From Phycisphaerales bacterium (lineage in GTDB: Bacteria; Pseudomonadota; Gammaproteobacteria; Competibacterales; Competibacteraceae), in contig JACSSB010000240.1 in NCBI GenBank assembly GCA_014879435.1, positions 1-14,913 on the forward strand: 14,913 nt of DNA, given 5' to 3'. Both the position numbers and the translations under genes were made by a program. The notes under the pieces are model-generated. The model did no database searches, was not told where the DNA came from, and worked only from the letters and a program-made list of their open reading frames with translations. Each line of letters starts with the position of its first letter. Position 1 is the stretch's first letter. Shown here in pieces: positions 5,811 through 12,282 of this stretch.

Positions 5811-8552
5811 ATGAATCTCGAAACCTATCTTGAAGAACTTGCGGAGGCGTATGCCGCCGGTCAATTGAGCGAGGCTGAGCTGGCGCGTCGTCAGGAAACC
5901 CTGCTGCGAGAGGCGACTTCCACAAGTCCATTCGCGGGTGGAGATCTGAAGGCTGGTGTCGAAGCCGAGGCCGAGACTCTGATCCGATCATCCTGGCGAG
6001 AGCGAGCACCGGAGATGCTGGAAATCGGTATGGTGATTGGCCCCCCGGAACGGCGAGTTCGACTACTGCATGATCTGAGTGGTCGGAGACGGATCTGGTT
6101 AGCGCAAATCCTTTCACCTGACGATGCCTCATCGGTTAAGAAAAATGATGGGAGCGAGTCCAGTGATTTTTGTGCAATCAAGGTTTTCTTGCCAGCTTAT
6201 TTATCGGAGCCGCGTGAATCTGGGCGCGACGAACGGATGTTACGCGCTGATTTAGTCGGTTGGCGCACCTATTTGACCAAGCTCAAGGCTCGGGTAGGAC
6301 AAGCCGCGAAACTCAATCACCCCAACATCGCCGGTATTCGTGGTTGGTGGCATGGTGCCGATGGTTGGGCGTTCGCCGAGATGGAATATGTTGATTATCG
6401 CCGGGGTCGAACGCTCAGTCAGTTGTTGAACGAACAGGAGCAAAATAACGCACCATGGGACACGATGCTGAAATGGCTCGGTCCGGTAGCGAATGCTCTG
6501 AACTACGCACGGCGCGAGCATCATTTGCCTCATCAACATCTTGATGCGAGCTCAGTGTTCTTGACCCAGCAAGGGGAGATTAAGCTATTGGGATTCGGAT
6601 TGGCCACCGAACCCCGAGAACCGCGCAGCGTGCTGTTCAACACTACCGATTTGGATCAAGAACCAATCGCCGAAGGCTCGGTGGAATCGGTTGCCGCGCC
6701 CATCGCGTTCCGCCGCGATGTATATGCTCTGGCACTACTGATTTACCAGATGCTGGCGGGGCGGGATGCTTACGATGCGCAGAGAGAATCCCCACATATG
6801 CTACCGCGCCCACCAGGACTGACGGATGATGTGTGGCGGATTCTGCGGCGGGGTTTGGCCTATCCCAGTGAACTGTGCCCGGTTGAAGCCGACAAACTCC
6901 TAACTGACCTGAAGACAGCGCGAGATCCGAAAGCAGCTAGCTCATCAAGAAGTTGGTTTTCGGGTCGGCGTTTGTTGGGGGGCGGATTGGGATTAATCAC
7001 GATCATAGGGATCATCTGGCTGCTGATGCAGCCGACCCAAGTACCTGAATCCGACCCATCAAAGCCTGTTAGTGCCAGCGAAACCGCTCAGAAAACGGAA
7101 GTTGCCGAGCCAGCCGAGCCAGCCGAGACTCAGGCCACTTCTCCACCTGAACCCGGAGTCAGCGCCGAAGCCGAAACGGATCTACGCGCTTTCAAAGCGG
7201 CCCAACGGGTGGATACGCTATTGGCATACCGGCTTTATCTGCAACGCTGCCCACGTTGCAATTATGAGCAAGAGGCACGTAAAGCCGTCCTAGATCTGGA
7301 AACCCGAGATAAAGCTAATGCACTGAAAGCCCAATTTGAGGCATCGGTACAGAATCTAGAGAAAGCACAAAGCGATGCCCAAAGTGAGACCCAGGGCGAT
7401 CAAGCTTTGGCCCAATTGAACGATCTGGTCAAACTAGTCCCGGACGACCCATTTATTGAGAATGGGCGACGGCAGGTGGCGCGGGTATGGATGGGGCGAA
7501 TGCAAGCCAGCTTGGATCGACCTGATCTGGGAGGGGCTCGTCGGTGGCTTAAGAAGATCGAATCGATCCAATCACCTCCGCCCGAGCTAGCCAACCTAAG
7601 CCAGCAGCTCAAGCAAGCTGAAGCCGCCAGTGAGTTCCAGCGTCAGGATGCCGACGCATTCGCTGCCGCGCGGCGTGCCAATACCCGTGAGTCGTACTGG
7701 GCCTATTTGGATCGTTGCACAGCGAGTTGTGGCCACCGCGCCGAAGCCGAAACCGCCCTGACCCGGTTGGCTCCGGCGAATTCGGTGATCCGGGATCGAC
7801 TGAGTGACGGCTCACAGGGTTTAGAGATGGTGGTGATTCCAACCGGTGAATTTCGGATGGGATCTCCGACCAGCGAAAAAGGCCGTTACAGCGACGAATC
7901 GCCACGTTCGGTTCGAATCACCAAATCATTCGCTATCGGTAAGTACGAAGTGATGTTTCACGAGTACGACCGTTTTGCGGCGGCGACAAATCGCCCATTG
8001 CCTCCCGATCAGAGCTGGGGACGGGGTCGGCGTCCCGTGATCAACGTGAGTTGGTCGGACGCAGTGGCTTATGCCAAGTGGCTGTCTCAGCAGACGGGTC
8101 AGAGTTATCGCTTGCCCACGGAAGCCGAGTGGGAGTATGCGGCGCGTGCTGATACGAAAACCAGTTATTATTGGGGCGATGATCCCAACCAAGGTTGTGC
8201 CTACGCCAATGCCGCCGATTTGGATGGTAAGAAAACCTTTGTCGGTTGGACGGTGATGAATTGTCACGATGGTGAAATCTATACGGCGCTGGTTGGCAGT
8301 TATCGAAGTAACAACTTCGGCCTACACGATATGGCGGGCAATGTGCTGGAATGGACCTGTTCGGTCTACGACGAAAATGCCCAGACACCGATTCAAAGTT
8401 GCGAGGAACCGGCAGCAAATCGTCAGTTCGTGATGCGGGGCGGTTCCTGGAACGACGAACCACGTGCTATTCGTTCCGCCGCCCGGCTTCGTAGTCGACC
8501 CGATTTTCGAGATTACTTTTTGGGATTTCGCTTGGTCCGCGAGCTGCGTTGA
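5811..8552 (+). CDS. Transmembrane Ser/Thr pseudokinase with periplasmic FGE/SUMF1-like domain
   Basis: This 913-residue protein has, in order: a short helical N-terminus (residues 4-32) resembling a SHOCT-type helix pair; a Hanks-type kinase fold (about 72-370); one membrane segment (about 387-406); a Pro/Glu/Ala-rich linker (407-456); a helical region bracketed by two Cys-containing repeats (461-497 and 617-653); and an FGE-sulfatase/DUF323 domain (about 668-913, with MGSP, RLPTEAEWEYAAR, GNVLEW, RGGSW and GFRL). The kinase keeps Lys124 (CAIK) and Asp303 of the C-lobe. However, HRD is HQH (241-243), the Mg-binding Asn is Ser, DFG is GFG (261-263), and the Gly-rich loop is unrecognisable. 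It should therefore not phosphorylate. The FGE domain lacks the catalytic Cys pair, so it is probably a sensor or scaffold. The kinase part faces the cytosol. The start lacks a clear ribosome binding site. The transporter genes follow 26 bases later. Confidence 0.88.
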   Translation: MNLETYLEELAEAYAAGQLSEAELARRQETLLREATSTSPFAGGDLKAGVEAEAETLIRSSWRERAPEMLEIGMVIGPPERRVRLLHDLSGRRRIWLAQILSPDDASSVKKNDGSESSDFCAIKVFLPAYLSEPRESGRDERMLRADLVGWRTYLTKLKARVGQAAKLNHPNIAGIRGWWHGADGWAFAEMEYVDYRRGRTLSQLLNEQEQNNAPWDTMLKWLGPVANALNYARREHHLPHQHLDASSVFLTQQGEIKLLGFGLATEPREPRSVLFNTTDLDQEPIAEGSVESVAAPIAFRRDVYALALLIYQMLAGRDAYDAQRESPHMLPRPPGLTDDVWRILRRGLAYPSELCPVEADKLLTDLKTARDPKAASSSRSWFSGRRLLGGGLGLITIIGIIWLLMQPTQVPESDPSKPVSASETAQKTEVAEPAEPAETQATSPPEPGVSAEAETDLRAFKAAQRVDTLLAYRLYLQRCPRCNYEQEARKAVLDLETRDKANALKAQFEASVQNLEKAQSDAQSETQGDQALAQLNDLVKLVPDDPFIENGRRQVARVWMGRMQASLDRPDLGGARRWLKKIESIQSPPPELANLSQQLKQAEAASEFQRQDADAFAAARRANTRESYWAYLDRCTASCGHRAEAETALTRLAPANSVIRDRLSDGSQGLEMVVIPTGEFRMGSPTSEKGRYSDESPRSVRITKSFAIGKYEVMFHEYDRFAAATNRPLPPDQSWGRGRRPVINVSWSDAVAYAKWLSQQTGQSYRLPTEAEWEYAARADTKTSYYWGDDPNQGCAYANAADLDGKKTFVGWTVMNCHDGEIYTALVGSYRSNNFGLHDMAGNVLEWTCSVYDENAQTPIQSCEEPAANRQFVMRGGSWNDEPRAIRSAARLRSRPDFRDYFLGFRLVRELR

Positions 8553-8578
8553 GTCTTTCGCGTTCTGAGTGAATAGCG

Positions 8579-9382
8579 ATGAAAGCTGCGATACGAACCG
8601 GATTCTGGCGGGTGATCGAGAAGATCGGTTCCTTAGTGACTGCCCCTCTTGGGCGATTGTTGGCGGAATTGGATTTCCTGGCACTGGTCTTGATTGGCAC
8701 GGGGCTGATCACGCGGAAACAGTGGCGGTTTTTGTTTCAGCATACCGTGCAGCAGGTTTACTTCACCGCAGTACAAAGAGCTTATGTCCTGACCGTGGTT
8801 GGTCTGATCATTGGGGCCTTGGTGGCACTCCCTTTGATCGTATTTGGCCTTCGTGATCCGCAGTTGTTAGGGCGCATCATGCATATCATGATGTACCATC
8901 AGCTTGACCCCATTCTGGCGAGCTTGTTTGTGGCAGGGATGTCGGGCGCGGCAATCACTGCCGAGCTGGGCGAGCTAAAGGCGAATCAGGCTATCGATCA
9001 TTTAGCGGCGATGGGGGTTGATCCGCACGGTTTTTTGGTCTTGCCGCGTTTGATCGGTGTAGTGTTATCGTTGCTGGTGTTGACCTTTTGGTTGAGTATC
9101 GGCGTAACGGTCGGGGCGGGGGCTATGTTGAGTGCCTATCAAAATATCCCGCTGTCGGTTTTTTTTCGGGTTTGTATATCGGGGCTGAGCGCCGATTCCC
9201 TGATATTGACTGGCGGAATGGTGATCGCACAGGGTATCCATATTGCCCTGGTGCAAACCCATCGTGCTTTTCGAGTCCAGGCTTATGTGGATATTCCTCG
9301 GACCTTACCCAGCGCTTTCGCACAATCTTTCATCGGTTGTCTGATTATTACGCTCTTAGTTTCGTTACTGCGTTATGGCTGA
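8579..9382 (+). CDS. MlaE-type MCE-system ABC permease
   Basis: This 267-residue polytopic inner-membrane protein has about five hydrophobic segments. The diagnostic MlaE/YrbE loop is present at residues 119-149: AGMSGAAITAELGELK, then QAIDHLAAMGVDP, followed by LVLPRLIG at 153-160. MlaE dimers form the membrane channel of MCE lipid transporters, which move phospholipids between the inner membrane and the MCE ring. The length matches E. coli MlaE (260). The C-terminal segment lacks the usual small-residue motif around VGxATT, so this is a divergent member. The ATG at 8579 is preceded only by a weak GAG. The end overlaps the next gene by 8 bases, implying translational coupling. Confidence 0.85.
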   Translation: MKAAIRTGFWRVIEKIGSLVTAPLGRLLAELDFLALVLIGTGLITRKQWRFLFQHTVQQVYFTAVQRAYVLTVVGLIIGALVALPLIVFGLRDPQLLGRIMHIMMYHQLDPILASLFVAGMSGAAITAELGELKANQAIDHLAAMGVDPHGFLVLPRLIGVVLSLLVLTFWLSIGVTVGAGAMLSAYQNIPLSVFFRVCISGLSADSLILTGGMVIAQGIHIALVQTHRAFRVQAYVDIPRTLPSAFAQSFIGCLIITLLVSLLRYG

Positions 9383-10112
9383 GGTTCTGGTGCGATTATG
9401 CGGCCTGGGTCTGGATCTGCAGTCATCGCCGCGCCCTTTCGACTTTCAGGCCATGGCAGGTGAAACCTGGTTATTGGTGGGCGCGGTCGGTTCGGGACGA
9501 CGCGAGTTGATTCGAACGATCGCCGGTTTGGCTGTACCCAGAACCGGTCATGTCGAACTATTTGGGCAGGTCGTGGAGCGCATGTGGCCCCGAGCCAGAG
9601 CCCGGTTACGCAGTCGAATTGGGGTGGTGCTGGAACACGCCGGTTTGGTACCGGCCTGGAGTGTGTTCGAGAATCTGGCGCTGCTGGTACGCCATCATCG
9701 TTTGGTACCAGATAAAAAGGTGGAAGCGCATGTGACCGCGTTTGTGGAATCTTGCCAATTACCGTTGGCGATCTTGGCGCGGCAGGCCAGTGACCTGTCG
9801 CCGTTGGAAAGTAGTTGGATCTGTCTGCTGCGAGCTCTGATTATCAAGCCCCGATTATTGCTGGTCGGTGCCTCTCTTCCGCGAGAAACCCTGGTGGCCG
9901 GTTATGGCGTGTGGACCTTTTTTCAGGAGGTGGTCGCGCCAATGCAAATGACGATTCTGGTCGATGCTGGTCCTTATGCCCTGCCAATCAGTCAAGAGAC
10001 GCGCCTGCTGGTGATGGATCAGGGAACAGTACTGGCAGAAGGTCGAACCGAGGATCTTGCTGGGCACGCGGATGCCCAGGTGCGACGCTTCGCGTGTTTC
10101 GGTCATGTTTGA
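9375..10112 (+). CDS. Degenerate MlaF-like ABC ATPase homologue, predicted inactive
   Basis: This 245-residue protein aligns by layout with the MlaF/ABC nucleotide-binding domain. It has a Walker A region GAVGSGRRELI at residues 36-46, then IGVVLEHAGLVP at 82-93, where MlaF has a Q-loop followed by GLFP-like residues, then FENLALL at 98-104, and a C-terminal VMDQGTVLAEG at 213-223. Every catalytic element is altered. The Walker A Lys-Ser/Thr is Arg42-Arg43, the Q-loop Gln is Glu87, the LSGGQ signature is LSPLE (141-145), the Walker B Asp-Glu is Gly165-Ala166, and the switch His is Ala198. The reading frame is intact with normal codon use, so this is a maintained pseudo-ATPase rather than a decaying gene. 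It overlaps both neighbours by 8 bases and should form a complex with the permease at the cytosolic face. Confidence 0.85.
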   Translation: MAEVLVRLCGLGLDLQSSPRPFDFQAMAGETWLLVGAVGSGRRELIRTIAGLAVPRTGHVELFGQVVERMWPRARARLRSRIGVVLEHAGLVPAWSVFENLALLVRHHRLVPDKKVEAHVTAFVESCQLPLAILARQASDLSPLESSWICLLRALIIKPRLLLVGASLPRETLVAGYGVWTFFQEVVAPMQMTILVDAGPYALPISQETRLLVMDQGTVLAEGRTEDLAGHADAQVRRFACFGHV

Positions 10113-11223
10113 AGCCCTAATCAGTGCGCGCTACCGATTTTATCAGCGTGCAGTGGGTTTGCTGATCCTGGCAACCTTAGGTGTGCTGTTCTCCATTCTG
10201 TGGATGACCAATCGTCAGTTTGGTTTTTTTAATCAGACTTACCATTTATATGGATTTCTCGAAAATGTTGAGAATATCCAGAGCACTACTTCTGTCACCC
10301 TGGCAGGATTGAAAGTCGGTGAGGTGCGCGATTTAGCGATTACCGACTACAACCGGATTCGTATCGAATTGATTCTTGATCGAGAATACCAGCCGCGCAT
10401 TCGTGGGGATTCGACTGCTCAGGTCAAGACCGACCTGCTAGGTAATGCGCACATCGAAATCAACATGGGTAATCCCGCACAGCCGATGTTGTCAGATAAA
10501 CAAGAAATTGCTTTTCTGCGTGCGCCGAATTTGGATGCATTGCTGCGCCAGGCTCAGGAACAATTGGTTGAGGTTTCCACCATCTTGGCGAATGTCAAAG
10601 CCATCACCGAGGAATTGCGGAAACCAGAAGGTGGATTGTTGGGCACGCTGGATGTCATTGCCCAAATCACGCGGGAGTTTTCGACGCGTCTATCCGGTTA
10701 TCTGCAACGCGTTGATGTGATTCTCAGCGATGCAACCGAGTTGGGTGGGCAATTCGGTTCCCTGGTGCGAGAGTTGACGGCAATTAGCCAAGCTGCAAAT
10801 CGCTCACTCACTGATCTGGCCGCTATGAGTGCACAGATTCGAGCGGGGAAGGGTGTGCTCGGTGGTTTGATCGATAGCGATAGTCCGCTTTCTCGCGACG
10901 TGGTAGCCAGCACGAACAAACTGCGAACTGTACTGATAGAATTAGAAAAACTAGCGAAGCAAGTGCCAGGCTACGGCCAGCAGATTGGGCAGATTCTGCA
11001 ACAGACTGAGCAGATCACGACCAAACTGGCCGAAGCGAGTACGCAAGTACCGGGTTTGATCAATAAAAGTCGATTGGTCGCCGACGATGTGGATGAAATG
11101 GTCGGTGAAATCAAGCGCAGTACGCTACTGCGCGCCCTGAATCCGACGAAACCGAGCCAACAACCCCCGCTGGAGGCGCCTCGGGATGCCCCATGGTCCA
11201 CCCCTATTGCTTCACCACCCTGA
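10105..11223 (+). CDS. MlaD/MCE-domain protein
   Basis: This 372-residue protein has an N-terminal membrane anchor (residues 17-35), one MCE domain (about 44-138, with VTLAGLKVGEVRDL at 64-77 and LLGNAHIEINMG at 111-122), a long helical region (about 143-345), and a Pro-rich tail (347-372). MCE domains form periplasmic hexameric rings that carry lipids, and the long helices could build a tunnel or reach towards the outer membrane. The ATG at 10105 overlaps the previous stop by 8 bases, exactly as at the preceding junction, so I prefer it over an in-frame ATG at 10057. No mlaC, mlaB or mlaA follows. Confidence 0.9.
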   Translation: MFEALISARYRFYQRAVGLLILATLGVLFSILWMTNRQFGFFNQTYHLYGFLENVENIQSTTSVTLAGLKVGEVRDLAITDYNRIRIELILDREYQPRIRGDSTAQVKTDLLGNAHIEINMGNPAQPMLSDKQEIAFLRAPNLDALLRQAQEQLVEVSTILANVKAITEELRKPEGGLLGTLDVIAQITREFSTRLSGYLQRVDVILSDATELGGQFGSLVRELTAISQAANRSLTDLAAMSAQIRAGKGVLGGLIDSDSPLSRDVVASTNKLRTVLIELEKLAKQVPGYGQQIGQILQQTEQITTKLAEASTQVPGLINKSRLVADDVDEMVGEIKRSTLLRALNPTKPSQQPPLEAPRDAPWSTPIASPP

Positions 11224-11253
11224 CGACGTGAGAGTTAACGGCCGGTTACGGGT

Positions 11254-12138
11254 ATGGCAATGAGAGGCACTTGGGGCTGGATGGTGCTGGTGGGGGGAAT
11301 ATTGATAGGACTTGCGGCCTGCGGCAGTAGTCCGCCCTCAACCCCACTGTACACGCAGTACCAGCGTGGCGAGGAGCGGGCGCTACAGTATTATGCGCGG
11401 GGTGAATTGCCACAGGCCCTGCAAGGCTTTCAAGAGAGCCTGCGCTGGGCCGAGATTGTGGATGATCGTCCAGCTATCGTGGCGCAGGCGCTCAATGTGA
11501 GCACGGTTGCGCTGGCCTTGGGCGAGTGGTCGCTAGCGGAACACTATTTGCTTAAAGCATTACAAGTGGCGCAGGCGCTATCGGACCCCACAAGCGTATT
11601 GCGAGCGCAGCTCGGTCTTGCCGAGATTCCCTTGCGACGCGGTCAGTTCGATATCGCACGGACGAAGTTTCTAGTAGTTCTGGACGAGGGGCGTGCGCAA
11701 GGGGACCGCGCTGCCATGCTGGCAGCCCTGAACGGTTTAGGTCTGGCGTACCAGGGTCTGGGACAAATGGACGACGCGCGTCGATCCTTTGATGAGGCTG
11801 AATCACTGGCCCGTTCCGGTGGTGAAAAACGCTTACTGGCGGCGACTTTGGCAAATCAGGCTAGTTTGGCACTACGATCCAGCCGGATCGATCAAGCCAA
11901 AGACTACCTGACAGAAGCGATTGCGCTGGATCGAGAGGCTGAGAACCTGTCAGGTCTGGCGCAGGATCTGGCATTGTTGGCACGGGTGCGACAGCAGCAA
12001 AACGACCCCCGTGGTGCGCTGGAATTATACCAGCAGGCCCAAACCATCGCCGAGCACACCGGCCAGCGTGAACAGGTCCAGAAATACCAGCAGGCTATCG
12101 ATTTGTTGAAAAATGAATCCGATGTGCCTTTGCAATAG
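11254..12138 (+). CDS. TPR-repeat lipoprotein of the MCE operon
   Basis: This 294-residue lipoprotein has a signal sequence ending in the lipobox L20-A21-A22-Cys23, followed by Gly-Ser, which favours the outer membrane. The rest (about 35-285) is helical and made of tandem tetratricopeptide-type repeats, such as ALNVSTVALALGEWSLAEHY, LAEIPLRRGQFDIAR and LNGLGLAYQGLGQMDDARRS. TPRs usually bind proteins or peptides. In MCE operons of the type permease-ATPase-MCE, the fourth gene often encodes an auxiliary lipoprotein, and this one may play that part with an unrelated fold (inference). The start could be the ATG at 11254 or at 11260; neither has a strong ribosome binding site. It begins 30 bases after the MCE gene. 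Confidence 0.85.
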   Translation: MAMRGTWGWMVLVGGILIGLAACGSSPPSTPLYTQYQRGEERALQYYARGELPQALQGFQESLRWAEIVDDRPAIVAQALNVSTVALALGEWSLAEHYLLKALQVAQALSDPTSVLRAQLGLAEIPLRRGQFDIARTKFLVVLDEGRAQGDRAAMLAALNGLGLAYQGLGQMDDARRSFDEAESLARSGGEKRLLAATLANQASLALRSSRIDQAKDYLTEAIALDREAENLSGLAQDLALLARVRQQQNDPRGALELYQQAQTIAEHTGQREQVQKYQQAIDLLKNESDVPLQ

Positions 12139-12282
12139 AGATCGGTAAGATTATTCGTGAAAAGCGACGGATCTGAATCAATCTGTCCGATTTATTTTCA
12201 GGGTTGGGGATTTTCGCAGCGATCGCACGGCTCTGTTGGAGAAGGCGTTCGAAAGCGCTCGCCGATATGACCATAGGATGCC

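Noticed and set aside
7104..7127. Tandem GCCGAGCCA repeat in the linker of the pseudokinase protein.
   Set aside because: Two and a half copies of a 9-mer encoding Ala-Glu-Pro are ordinary low-complexity linker sequence.
8433..8552. Resemblance of the C-terminal RGGSW...GFRL segment (also at 14160-14277) to the variable region of diversity-generating retroelement target proteins, which often use this fold.
   Set aside because: I see no reverse transcriptase and no near-identical template repeat in the window. The codons are not the AAY-rich kind expected at diversified positions, and the two segments differ throughout. The retroelement could lie outside the window, but nothing here supports it.
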